From contig NZ_CP102258.1 of assembly GCF_025146565.1 (NCBI RefSeq), positions 620,001 to 684,000 on the forward strand: DNA of 64,000 nucleotides, in the 5' to 3' direction. A program made the position numbers and the translations under genes. Source of the DNA: Bacteroides eggerthii (lineage in GTDB: Bacteria; Bacteroidota; Bacteroidia; Bacteroidales; Bacteroidaceae). The notes under the pieces were generated by a model. That model had not been told where the DNA came from, ran no database searches, and was given only the letters and a program-made list of their open reading frames with translations. Numbering within the stretch: position 1 is the stretch's first letter; each line of letters opens with the position of its first letter. Below, piece after piece: positions 35,891 to 45,477 of this stretch.

Positions 35891-38149
35891 TTACTTTTGA
35901 GAATAACAAGCCTCATAAGCAGCTTCAGCATATCTCCTGCCTAGAATTATTTGGCTGTCTGCGCTAAAGTGAGGATCACGTTCATCAATCAAAGGAACTA
36001 GTTCTTTGGATGACACACAATAAGCATATGAAATATGCTGAGGAACTGTACGTAGCATTTTATTAAATGCCTCCGAAGTTCCATTTGCCCGCCAATCGGC
36101 AATCTCACCTACTATAACAGGAAGTTTCTCATCTCCCAAATCTTGCCGTAAATCAGCGACCAACTTCTTCAGTTTTTCCATATATAGTCCCGGTTCCCGA
36201 CTGTCCGATTCACCCTGATGCCAAATAATAGCTTTCACCTTACCATATTTCATAGCCTGGCGTATACGCGATAAAGCTTCACCATAATAATCATCCCGAG
36301 CCCCTTTTAACCACGAATTAATAGAACTGCCACCGCGGGCATTCACTACCAGCCCTAATTGATGTCCGGTTTTCTCTGTTATTGCCTTTGCAAAAGAATA
36401 GGCAGGACCTACTCCCTGTAAATCCAACTGCTTGCGAATAGTAGAATACTTGTTCAAAGGATTCCTTGCCTGTTCCATTGTACCGGTAGGAGTCAGCAAA
36501 TACACATCTTTAATGCTACTTTTATAATTATCAGTAATATATCCACGACCTGCCATATTAGACTGTCCTATAAAAAGGAATAAATCCAATTTAGGCATCA
36601 CCGGCTCAGGGTTAACATACACACCTTCCGTTTCCAGTCGATAACTGTCGGTACGAAAAGGACATGCAGGAAATCCCTCTTTATTAAAGAAATTAGGATT
36701 TGCACTATTTACCCACAGGTAACGAACATCAATAGGAGCCTGCACCTGCTCACTGCTTACTCGCACCTGGCTATTACTAACGATGACCGCTTCGGCAGGA
36801 TAGAACTTACCATCTTTACCTGCAACCATAAATCCGGAGAGTGAAGCAGCTCCATCTTTAGCAATAATCCCGGTACCTGTATTTATAAAATCAAGAAGTA
36901 AACTACCATTTTCCGCTTTTGATAATTTCTTAAATTCAGGACCCTGATAAATAATCTTTTTACCATATATCTTTCCCAAAGCTAACTGTGCCAATCGCCA
37001 ACCTACCGTATCCTTTACAATCGGATGAATATCTTTAGGGTTTCCCTGATCAAAGGCGACCGCCATCCCCGTATTTTTCACACGAAGTGAAGTTAAATAT
37101 TGTGCTTCACGTAATTCATTCCAATAGCGTGTCTTTGTTTCAAATCGGGGTAACTGTACAAATAAGAAAGGAATATCTCCTTGCCCCCATGAAGTCCTCC
37201 ACTCTTTAATCATAGCGGGAAATAGTTTGCGGTATTGCGCCCCTCTGGCAGTATTCGATTCTCCCTGATAAAAAATGAATCCTTTCAATGTGTATGGACA
37301 AGCAGTACTCAACATTGTTTCGGACAAACCTACCGGACGGCGAAAATTCCATTTTCCCATAGGTTCTGACGGTTTGTTAATGTATCGTTTCTTCTCTGCG
37401 CTCAACTTGTTGTACTCCGCCAAAGAACTATGGTAATTATTATACAATTTCTCATATTCACCAGGACGATAAGAGTTGGCAATACTATCATAGTATTCCA
37501 GCAGCGGACGAAAATCTTTATCAGACATCAACAATTTCCGGCTTGTCCATGCCTCAACCGTTGTCCCACCTACAGGAACTTGAATGATACCGATAGGAAT
37601 ATTCAGTTCTTTATGTATATTCTTGGCAAAATAATAGGCTATAGCTGCAAAATCTGTCGCTGTTTCCGGCGAGCACGCCTTCCAAGATGTTCCGGGTACT
37701 TTTTGTTCCGGATAAAATTTCCTCGGTACCTTATAATAACGTATCTGAGGATAATCAGCCAAAGAAATTTCTGCCTGCGCATCTTTCACCCTGCGTAGAG
37801 CAAACTCCATATTTGACTGACCACCCGCCAGCCATACGTCACCTACGAAAACATCCTTGAAACAAATCTTATGATTACCATTTACAATTTCCAACTTATA
37901 TGGTCCTCCGGCCTCTCCAGTCTTCAATTCAACCATCCATTTGCCTTTTGCAACCACCATCTTCCGGTTTTGTCCTTCAAAACGAACTTCAACCAGCGAA
38001 CCGTCCGTTCCCTCCCCCCAAACCTTTACATTGGCATTACGCTGCAATACCATATGGTCTGTAAAAATATCAGCAACGGCAAATCTGTCGTTTGCCAAAA
38101 GAGAAATACTTATCAGTAATAAGTATAAAGAAGATAAAATGCGTTTCAT
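35891..38149 (-). CDS. Tandem SGNH esterase (sialate O-acetylesterase-like + CE6-like)
   Basis: A 752-residue secreted protein (signal peptide KRILSSLYLLLISISLLAN) containing two esterase domains. The first (~20-500) is a sialate-O-acetylesterase/SASA domain with LAGGQSNMEF (S112) and an oxyanion Gln motif FYQGESNTARG. The second (~515-752) has FIGQSNMAGRG (S530), IWHQGESDSREP and the late Asp/His pair in DERDPHFSADS. Both nucleophiles and partners look intact. Such enzymes remove acetyl esters, so the substrate is probably acetylated on two positions or two sugars. It heads the operon with the large GH-A protein. Confidence 0.82.
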   Translation of the reverse strand: MKRILSSLYLLLISISLLANDRFAVADIFTDHMVLQRNANVKVWGEGTDGSLVEVRFEGQNRKMVVAKGKWMVELKTGEAGGPYKLEIVNGNHKICFKDVFVGDVWLAGGQSNMEFALRRVKDAQAEISLADYPQIRYYKVPRKFYPEQKVPGTSWKACSPETATDFAAIAYYFAKNIHKELNIPIGIIQVPVGGTTVEAWTSRKLLMSDKDFRPLLEYYDSIANSYRPGEYEKLYNNYHSSLAEYNKLSAEKKRYINKPSEPMGKWNFRRPVGLSETMLSTACPYTLKGFIFYQGESNTARGAQYRKLFPAMIKEWRTSWGQGDIPFLFVQLPRFETKTRYWNELREAQYLTSLRVKNTGMAVAFDQGNPKDIHPIVKDTVGWRLAQLALGKIYGKKIIYQGPEFKKLSKAENGSLLLDFINTGTGIIAKDGAASLSGFMVAGKDGKFYPAEAVIVSNSQVRVSSEQVQAPIDVRYLWVNSANPNFFNKEGFPACPFRTDSYRLETEGVYVNPEPVMPKLDLFLFIGQSNMAGRGYITDNYKSSIKDVYLLTPTGTMEQARNPLNKYSTIRKQLDLQGVGPAYSFAKAITEKTGHQLGLVVNARGGSSINSWLKGARDDYYGEALSRIRQAMKYGKVKAIIWHQGESDSREPGLYMEKLKKLVADLRQDLGDEKLPVIVGEIADWRANGTSEAFNKMLRTVPQHISYAYCVSSKELVPLIDERDPHFSADSQIILGRRYAEAAYEACYSQK

Positions 38150-38177
38150 AGTTATATTCGGATTTTAAATACCTCTG

Positions 38178-38185
38178 CAAAAGTG
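38178..38185 (-). promoter_or_regulatory. Weak -7 candidate for the tandem esterase operon
   Basis: The minus strand reads CACTTTTG, one mismatch from TAnnTTTG and similar to the susC candidate. Two TTGTACA sites (38223-38229 and 38236-38243) lie just upstream of it, about 40-60 bp away. Confidence 0.35.
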
Positions 38186-38258
38186 TCCGTTTATCCTATG
38201 AAAGTATATAACAATCGTTCTTTTGTACAGCAAAGTTGTACAAAGGGCCTATAAACAG

Positions 38259-38292
38259 AATAAGTTGTACCATTCAAGTAGTACAACTTATT
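38259..38292 (-). terminator. 12-bp perfect stem-loop after the GH2-like gene
   Basis: AATAAGTTGTAC (38259-38270) and its exact reverse complement (38281-38292) surround a 10-nt loop, 11 bp past the stop of the GH2-like gene. The minus-strand T tract is weak (TTCTGTTTATAGG), so it may be a weak terminator or a protein-binding palindrome; the arms contain TTGTAC, the motif found at other promoters here. Confidence 0.5.
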
Positions 38293-38302
38293 CGATTAAA
38301 CA

Positions 38303-41176
38303 TTATTTCCGACTATGTTTCATACCTAATATGGTTTTCAGCAGAATCGTGCGCCTATCTCCTTTCAAAGATACCTTCATCGCATTCTTTATATGAGAAA
38401 TATCCGTTTCAATACTTAATTGCTGCTTAGGCAAAATTACATACTCCTTTCCCGCTTCATTGTTTACGGAAAGACTGATACGAATAGGCTCGTCCACAGG
38501 ATTCTCCAATACAGTAATCATCGTATTCTTCTTCTCCGGTAAAGTTATGTAAAAATACCCCTCGCCTGTTACAGATGATTTTTTAATAAGCGGGCTTCCT
38601 CCTCGCGAAAACGTGAACGGAGCCATCGGTCTTCTCCCATAGGGTACATATTGTACACCCGGTTTTGAGTTCCAGCCACCATATGATCCGGCATATTGAT
38701 AACCATACTCATCAATCTTCAACTTATATTTGGCATCCTTCTCCTGTCCTTTCGGAATAATAGGAACCGTATTTACCATCAAGCCATTACAAAGAGCATT
38801 CACAATACCTCGTTCAGAGGCATAATCTCCCCAAACAATAGAGTCAGTCACTGCCACATATGGTTCATGCTTTTTATCAGTAGCCATATAATGTAATATA
38901 TTTGAAAGAAGTTTATCTGCTACCGGATCCGTTCCACAATGATTTATCAAATCGAAACCCGACAATAACACAGACCCCTTACCCATAAACAGCTCCGACA
39001 AAGCAGTTGCCGATAACGCACGACTATAATTAGCAAGAATTGCCACGTTTTTCAAATCAGCTGCATGCAAGTCATATCCTCTATTCACTGGATAAATAGC
39101 AGGAAATCCCTTTTGCGACTCATCATAAGAAGTATAATCAGACCAAAGTTTAAAACGTTTCGGGGTCAGCCCTTTAAAGACCGGATGATAAGGACGTTCA
39201 AGATTAATATTCATACCGTCTTTATATGCTAAAGAAGGAGACAGGTAGACCGGATCATTATTACTGTCTTCTAAGAATCTAACCGAAATCGGCAGCCATG
39301 ACTGATTGAATTTAACCGGATCCTGCTCCAGACAAACAACGCGTCCTCCTTTCTTTATATACTCCCTTAATTGTTCAACTTGGCTGTTTATGTTATTGTC
39401 CCAAGAATCCTTTCCCAAAACTAAAATGGAATTGCGAGGCAAATCCTTAATCATACGTATCGGTTTCACCATATAACCAAGCTTTTGCAGGCAACTTCGG
39501 GTTTGTTCCCCCACCGAAGAATCATATACATAAATCGCTTTTCCAGTTACATCCTTATTGTTCCAATCCTGTCCTGCAATGAAGATTTCACTCTCATTAT
39601 GGGATATCTTCCTGCCATTCATCCAAATTTCACCTTTCAATACATAATCTCCCGAAGCCAAATCCTGAGGAATATCAATTGAAAGAGGACTCCTATATGT
39701 CCCATAGTAAGGAACAGACGGCAGTTCGATACCTCCTGACAAAAACTTCTCATTCCCTTTCTCAATCCACCATTGCAAACGGGCGCCATTCAAATCATTG
39801 CAATAATCATCATCATTAACTACATGAGCAACGACCGACAACTTATTTCCGACATAAACTTGAGACTGCCAGTTTTCCCAACTCAGTAATATCGGTTGAT
39901 AACTTGTCTGATACTGCCATGCTACAGGTTTCGGTTTCATTTCTGCAAACGATTTTACTCCATCCCAATTATGGAATATTATGGTAAAAGGCATAGTACC
40001 TGCAAGATTACCATTCTGGCATCTCAACCGACGAAACAGTTCCGTAGCATTTTTTAAGACAAAGGCTTGATATGACATAGCAGCCTCAGCTTGTTCTTCA
40101 TTTGGCAGATGACCGGTCCAACACTTTTGCGAACCGGGCTGCTTAGTCCGGGAACAAAGGTTGAAACGTCCGTCTATCCCCGTATAGTTACCCACGCACT
40201 CAGTAAATGTAATAGGCTGAACTCTACCCGAATTTTGCCACATACTCTTATCACGCATATTAAGATAAGTCAAGAAAGTGTTGTAATACCATCCCCAATA
40301 CCGATGTACATCATAAATATCACCTGATTTTCCAAGCCCATATCCGGTATTACCTATATACAATCTGGTATCATCCCATTTCTTGAGTTTACCACACATT
40401 TTTGTCAGAAACTCCCGATACCGAGTTCCAACTTCACCTTCAGGCGGCATTTCATTAGCCAATATATAAATGACAACAGAAGGGTGAGGGGTAAACGGTC
40501 CTAAATCTATTTCCTTATATGTCTTAAACGATAAGTCGAAGTCTGCCGGCGGTGCAGTATTAGTTCCATGTTTAGGCCGTCCATAGCGACCGGCAAAAAT
40601 CATCATGCCTTCTTCATCGCATACATCCATCCAGTTTTGGTCATCAGGAATACGAATAATATTTATATTCAAACTCTTCATAAAACGGACATAATCACGA
40701 GCGAACTCCTTACTTCTTTCCAAGGATTCAGGTATCCCTCTTTCCGGCGGATTAATGGCATTACCTCGCAAATAGATAGGTTTCCCGTTCAGATAGAACA
40801 CCCCATCCCGCATCTCAAATTTTCTGAAACCAATCCGCTTGCGTACAACTTCAGTATCCGTCTTTATTTCAAGGTTATAAAGAACAGGAGTAACCGGACT
40901 CCACAATTCCGGATTCAAACCATCTATTTTCCATACTATTGTCGTATCGACTTTATTCTTAAAAGAAAACTCTTTTGAACGACTACACAATACCTCACCA
41001 TTACGAGTATGAGAAATGACTGCATCAAAAGACAGATGTTCGTTTGCCTCAACGGACAAACTTATTTCAACTCTGACATCCTTATCAGTAGTAATCGGAG
41101 TAAGTTTATGAACATTTGCTGCTGACAAGGCCAATGGACACAAAAAATACAACGTACATAGTAATTTTGTTTTCAT
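38303..41176 (-). CDS. GH2-like glycosidase lacking the N-terminal jelly roll, with a GATase-like domain
   Basis: 957 residues from the ATG at 41176, chosen because MKTKLLCTLYFLCPLALSAANV is a signal peptide; a GTG 33 bp upstream lies inside the sensor gene. It begins with a GH2-type immunoglobulin domain rather than the sugar-binding jelly roll. A TIM barrel follows with candidate acid/base E242 (YILANEMPP) and nucleophile E325 (PITFTECVGN). Residues ~540-770 resemble a GATase-like fold found in some GH42-like glycosidases (RSCLQKLGYMVKPI, GSVLLSGFDLINHCG). Substrate unknown. It starts 22 bp after the sensor gene and is probably its co-transcribed partner. Confidence 0.7.
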   Translation of the reverse strand: MKTKLLCTLYFLCPLALSAANVHKLTPITTDKDVRVEISLSVEANEHLSFDAVISHTRNGEVLCSRSKEFSFKNKVDTTIVWKIDGLNPELWSPVTPVLYNLEIKTDTEVVRKRIGFRKFEMRDGVFYLNGKPIYLRGNAINPPERGIPESLERSKEFARDYVRFMKSLNINIIRIPDDQNWMDVCDEEGMMIFAGRYGRPKHGTNTAPPADFDLSFKTYKEIDLGPFTPHPSVVIYILANEMPPEGEVGTRYREFLTKMCGKLKKWDDTRLYIGNTGYGLGKSGDIYDVHRYWGWYYNTFLTYLNMRDKSMWQNSGRVQPITFTECVGNYTGIDGRFNLCSRTKQPGSQKCWTGHLPNEEQAEAAMSYQAFVLKNATELFRRLRCQNGNLAGTMPFTIIFHNWDGVKSFAEMKPKPVAWQYQTSYQPILLSWENWQSQVYVGNKLSVVAHVVNDDDYCNDLNGARLQWWIEKGNEKFLSGGIELPSVPYYGTYRSPLSIDIPQDLASGDYVLKGEIWMNGRKISHNESEIFIAGQDWNNKDVTGKAIYVYDSSVGEQTRSCLQKLGYMVKPIRMIKDLPRNSILVLGKDSWDNNINSQVEQLREYIKKGGRVVCLEQDPVKFNQSWLPISVRFLEDSNNDPVYLSPSLAYKDGMNINLERPYHPVFKGLTPKRFKLWSDYTSYDESQKGFPAIYPVNRGYDLHAADLKNVAILANYSRALSATALSELFMGKGSVLLSGFDLINHCGTDPVADKLLSNILHYMATDKKHEPYVAVTDSIVWGDYASERGIVNALCNGLMVNTVPIIPKGQEKDAKYKLKIDEYGYQYAGSYGGWNSKPGVQYVPYGRRPMAPFTFSRGGSPLIKKSSVTGEGYFYITLPEKKNTMITVLENPVDEPIRISLSVNNEAGKEYVILPKQQLSIETDISHIKNAMKVSLKGDRRTILLKTILGMKHSRK

Positions 41177-41198
41177 AGTGCATATATAATAAATAAGT

Positions 41199-44100
41199 TT
41201 ATTTTTCACCTTTTTGATATTGGGCAGGGGTCACTCCAAACAATTCCCTAAAGCGCTTAATGAAATAGCTCGGGGAATTAAAGCCTACTTCATACGCTAT
41301 TTCTGAAACAGTCTTCGTATCTATTTGCTTGAGAAGTATCTGCGCCTTCTTCAACCTGATATTCAGAATAAAATCATTCGGTGTCTGTCCCGTAATACCT
41401 TTAACTTTCAGGAAGAGTTTGGTACGTCCCATATTCATAGCCTGAGCAAACATATTCACATCAAAATCCGGATTATCCAAATTCTGTTCAACACAGGCTA
41501 CACATTGTTCCATGAACTGATAGTCCGCGCTATTGGTTGCCAATATATCTACATTATTATCCATTTGTTTCGCATATTTCTGCTGTAACAGTTTTCTACT
41601 GTTCACCAGGTTGTTACAACGCATAAACAAATGTTTCACATTAAAAGGTTTGGTTACATAGTCATCCGCTCCCATTTTTAACCCTTGCATTGTGTATTCT
41701 TCAGCTGTTTGTGCCGTAAGCAATATCACGGGAATATGAGAGGTTTCGAAATTACTCTTTATCTTTCTACACATCTCTATACCGGACATTTTGGGCATCA
41801 TAATATCACTCAGTACAATATCTGGTTGCACCTCTTTTGTCTTTTCAAATCCTTCCTCACCATCCTGAGCTTCATAAACAGTATATATTTTAGAAAACAA
41901 ACGCGCCAGCAACCCCCTAAGTTCTTCGTTATCTTCCACAATAATAATCTTGCTTCTTGTCTCGTCCGACTGATTATCCATCTTCTCATCATCCACCACA
42001 TCCGCCGGTACCTGCGAACCATATACTGTCAGTTCAGAGATACATGATGAATCAATATCAGGAGTAGCTATTTTCTGTGCATCGGTAATATGGCTATCTC
42101 CTAAAGGCAGTTCAACAACGAAAGTCGTTCCTTTGCCTTCCATACTCCGAACACTGATTTTCCCTTTATGAGCTTCGATTATACTCTTTGCAAGTGCCAG
42201 GCCTATGCCTGTACCTTTCTGATTATTCATACTGTCTACTTGATAGAAACGGTCGAATATCTTATCCAAACTCTCTTCAGCAATACCCACTCCCGTATCC
42301 GACACAGTAACCATAACACTATTCCCATATTCCTGTACCGACAGTGAAATCGTACCGCCCAAAGGAGTATATTTAAAAGCATTGGACAACAAATTATAAA
42401 TCACCTTTTCCAATTGTACTACATCGAACCAGACTTCAAGATTCCTATCCTTATTAAGAAACTCAAGATTAATTTGTTTACCTCGTGCATATTCTTTAAA
42501 AGACAAGTAAATTTCATCCAAAAAAGAGTAAATATTCTGCTTACTGTATTTAAATTTTTCAAAGCCTTGTTCCTGTTTTCTGAAATCCAACAGTTCGGTT
42601 ATCAAGCGTTTCATACGCAACGTATTTCTATGGATATTCACAAGCTTACTATACACCAAGGGTTGAATGTCGCTTCGCTCCATCAGCATTTCCAATTGGC
42701 TCACGATCAGCGTAAGCGGAGTACGGAATTCATGTGATATATTAGTAAAAAAGCGGAGCTTAGACTGGTTCAATTCCTCTATCTGCTTTTTTTCTTTCTT
42801 TTCATACTCCAGCGAAGCCCTCAGCTTCAATTTCGACGAATAGAAACTCACCACCAAATAGATTGCTATTATAATAATAGCAACATAAATACAATATGCC
42901 CAAGTAGATTTATAAAAAGGTGGTTTCACTATAATATCTATCTCTTTACAGATACTCTCCTTACCGGAATATTCTTCCGAACTTCTAATCTTCAATTTAT
43001 ACGCACCTGGATTAAGGTTGGTATAAGTAATGGCTTTACGATAGCCTGCACTCATCCAATCTTTATCAAATCCTTCCAACTTGTAATAGATTCTATTTTT
43101 CAGTACCGATACATAATTGGACAATGAGAAGTTAACGGTTATAATAGAGTGATTATGATTTAAAGTAATCTGCGGCTGATACAGAATTGACTCCGTAAGA
43201 ATGCCCGAACCGTCATTGGGCAGAACTTGCTGGTTATTTACTTCCAACGAAGTAAAATTCAGTTGGTAGGGCTTCACATAGGAATTCAACTCGTTCTCAA
43301 AGAAAGAAATCATCATCTTAGGACTGGAAAGATATATTTCATTATCACTGGCTACAAACAGTCCATAAGGATTCAATGCCGTCATAGGAAAACCATTCTG
43401 CTTATTATAGTTATAAAAGCGTTGATTCTCCATATCAAAACGTGAGAATCCTTGATTGCTGGCTATCAGAAGATAACCGGAAAGCGACTCTTTTATATCG
43501 AGTATGTAATCATTGATTAAATCTGAATTATGCGAGTTAAACGATTTGAATGTATTGGAGTCTTGTTCATACAGAAATATGCCATCCCCTGAAGAACCGG
43601 CCCAAATATTACCTTTCTTATCTTCAAAAAGTACATTAATCAGATTTGGACCAACAGTCTGCTTTGAAGCATTGGGCACAAAATACTCATCACGCTTCTG
43701 AGTCTCCAGATTATACTTTACCAATCCCAATGAGTAAGAAAACCAAAGATTATTGTCCTTATCAACAAGCATATCTATAATTTGTCTGTTGTTAAGCCGA
43801 CTGTCATTCAATAGCTTCACACACTCTCCTGTGTTAGGATCGAAAAGACCAATCCCATTATGAGTAGCCAATAATAGATTCCCTTTATAAGGAATAATTT
43901 TACGAACTATATCATTAATTAATGAATTCTTTTTCTCTGCATTATGCCGGTAATTAGTAAACTGATATGTTTTCAGATCCAGACGATCCAATCCCCCCCG
44001 CAATGTTCCTATCCATAAGGCATGGTTATCTTCATCTAAAAATAAACCCTGAATCGTATTAGATGCAAGAGAATTTTTAGTTGCATCATGTTTGTATTCA

Positions 44101-45203
44101 GTAAAAGTTTTCGTTTTTTTATCAAGATAGTTCACTCCTCCACCTTCTGTCGCAATCCATATCCCGCCATTAGAATCTTCTGTCATCCTTCCGGCAAAAG
44201 GAGAGGTTAGTTTTCCTTTTTGCGACTCATCCGGATAATAATATGTATATATCTCATAGTCAGGATTAAACAGATTTACCCCACCATAATACGTACCGAT
44301 CCAGAAAGTACCCTGCCTGTCTTTCATCATACAAATAATAGAAGAATTACTCAGACTATACGGTTTATTATCTTTACTATAATGAGTAAAAGTACCAGTC
44401 GTCACATCCAATTTATCCAAACCCTTGAAAGTTCCAATCCAATAATTACCCAAATTATCTTCCACAACACAACGAACATAACTACTGGAAAGCATATTCT
44501 GATGAGGAGCAGTTCCATAATTGGTTATTCCACCATTTCTATCCAACCGGAAAAGACCGTCATCTTTAGTTCCCACCCATATACTCTTTTTAGAGTCTTC
44601 GTAGATGCATGTGATATCTTTCTTAGGAAAATAGTTCAGCCATTTTTTATTATGGTCTATCATGTACAAACCATTATTCATAGTTCCCACATATAAATTA
44701 CCAGCACTGTCCTCGGTTACACAAGACATACGCACACCTTCCAGATTATAATAATAATCAAGTCTATCTTCTACGCGATTATAAGTAAACAAGGAATCTC
44801 TCGTACAAACCCACAATCGTGCGTTATCATAAGTGATAGCCTGAATATCATTATCACGAATTGTATGAAAAGTATTTTTCTTTATATCATACTCAACAAC
44901 CGCATATTTGCAACGAATATAAATGTGCCCTTGCTTGTCACCGCAGATTGTACCTATATTATTATTGTACAAACTATTCTTATCACCCTTTACCGGACGG
45001 AAAACATAAAAATCAGTACCGTTATAGCGATTCAATCCATCCTTAGTTCCTATCCAGATAATTCCGAATTCATCTTGATAGATAGATGTTACTGTCGGTT
45101 GCGAGATACCGTCTTCTACTCCGATTACCTGAAAATGTATATTCTGTGCAAACGAAAAAGAAGAGAAGAAATAAAAGAGAAAAGTAAGATATTTTTTATA
45201 CAT
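41199..45203 (-). CDS. Hybrid two-component system sensor-regulator (HTCS)
   Basis: About 1334 residues from the ATG at 45203, where the signal peptide KKYLTFLFYFFSSFSFA begins. The periplasmic part is two beta-propellers of reg_prop repeats (GIWIGTKDGLNRYNG and similar) closed by a Y_Y_Y domain. One membrane span follows (~768-788), then HisKA with NISHEFRTPLTLI (H824) and HATPase. The receiver domain has LSDIMMPKMSG (D1133) and the protein ends in an AraC-type DNA-binding domain (ELFGVTPAQYQ). It should sense an oligosaccharide in the periplasm and activate this PUL. Its -7 box is at 45344-45351. Confidence 0.95.
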   Translation of the reverse strand: MYKKYLTFLFYFFSSFSFAQNIHFQVIGVEDGISQPTVTSIYQDEFGIIWIGTKDGLNRYNGTDFYVFRPVKGDKNSLYNNNIGTICGDKQGHIYIRCKYAVVEYDIKKNTFHTIRDNDIQAITYDNARLWVCTRDSLFTYNRVEDRLDYYYNLEGVRMSCVTEDSAGNLYVGTMNNGLYMIDHNKKWLNYFPKKDITCIYEDSKKSIWVGTKDDGLFRLDRNGGITNYGTAPHQNMLSSSYVRCVVEDNLGNYWIGTFKGLDKLDVTTGTFTHYSKDNKPYSLSNSSIICMMKDRQGTFWIGTYYGGVNLFNPDYEIYTYYYPDESQKGKLTSPFAGRMTEDSNGGIWIATEGGGVNYLDKKTKTFTEYKHDATKNSLASNTIQGLFLDEDNHALWIGTLRGGLDRLDLKTYQFTNYRHNAEKKNSLINDIVRKIIPYKGNLLLATHNGIGLFDPNTGECVKLLNDSRLNNRQIIDMLVDKDNNLWFSYSLGLVKYNLETQKRDEYFVPNASKQTVGPNLINVLFEDKKGNIWAGSSGDGIFLYEQDSNTFKSFNSHNSDLINDYILDIKESLSGYLLIASNQGFSRFDMENQRFYNYNKQNGFPMTALNPYGLFVASDNEIYLSSPKMMISFFENELNSYVKPYQLNFTSLEVNNQQVLPNDGSGILTESILYQPQITLNHNHSIITVNFSLSNYVSVLKNRIYYKLEGFDKDWMSAGYRKAITYTNLNPGAYKLKIRSSEEYSGKESICKEIDIIVKPPFYKSTWAYCIYVAIIIIAIYLVVSFYSSKLKLRASLEYEKKEKKQIEELNQSKLRFFTNISHEFRTPLTLIVSQLEMLMERSDIQPLVYSKLVNIHRNTLRMKRLITELLDFRKQEQGFEKFKYSKQNIYSFLDEIYLSFKEYARGKQINLEFLNKDRNLEVWFDVVQLEKVIYNLLSNAFKYTPLGGTISLSVQEYGNSVMVTVSDTGVGIAEESLDKIFDRFYQVDSMNNQKGTGIGLALAKSIIEAHKGKISVRSMEGKGTTFVVELPLGDSHITDAQKIATPDIDSSCISELTVYGSQVPADVVDDEKMDNQSDETRSKIIIVEDNEELRGLLARLFSKIYTVYEAQDGEEGFEKTKEVQPDIVLSDIMMPKMSGIEMCRKIKSNFETSHIPVILLTAQTAEEYTMQGLKMGADDYVTKPFNVKHLFMRCNNLVNSRKLLQQKYAKQMDNNVDILATNSADYQFMEQCVACVEQNLDNPDFDVNMFAQAMNMGRTKLFLKVKGITGQTPNDFILNIRLKKAQILLKQIDTKTVSEIAYEVGFNSPSYFIKRFRELFGVTPAQYQKGEK

Positions 45204-45343
45204 ATAACAGACTTCCTTTAATACGAAAAACAAACTTATGAATTATTCCCGAGGTATATCCAACAAAACAACTGGTTTAACTAAGACAACCTCCTTTTCA
45301 TCTTACGTCAACTTATAGCAAAAATAGCGAGAAGAGACTATCG

Positions 45344-45351
45344 CAAATATA
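45344..45351 (-). promoter_or_regulatory. -7 promoter element for the HTCS gene
   Basis: CAAATATA on the plus strand is TATATTTG on the minus strand (TAnnTTTG), 141 bp before the ATG at 45203. A CTTTGTACG motif lies about 30 bp further upstream (45378-45387). Confidence 0.5.
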
Positions 45352-45402
45352 AAAATAGAACGATTATATACTAATATCGTACAAAGGAAGCGGATATATA
45401 AT

Positions 45403-45437
45403 ATAAAAAAGTGCGCCGATATCCCATCGTCGCACTT
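45403..45437 (-). terminator. Terminator of the phosphatase-susCD locus
   Basis: AAGTGCG (45409-45415) pairs with CGCACTT (45431-45437), extended by CGAT/ATCG after one mismatch. On the minus strand a run of T's follows (A's at 45405-45410). It lies 40 bp past the phosphatase stop and separates the second locus from the HTCS. Confidence 0.75.
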
Positions 45438-45477
45438 CTCACAATAGTTTCTATATTGTTAACTTCAAAAAACATTC

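Noticed and set aside
40568..40978. 136-codon plus-strand frame inside the GH2-like gene
   Set aside because: Antisense to the GH2-like protein, no RBS-like context or domain, composition typical of a shadow.
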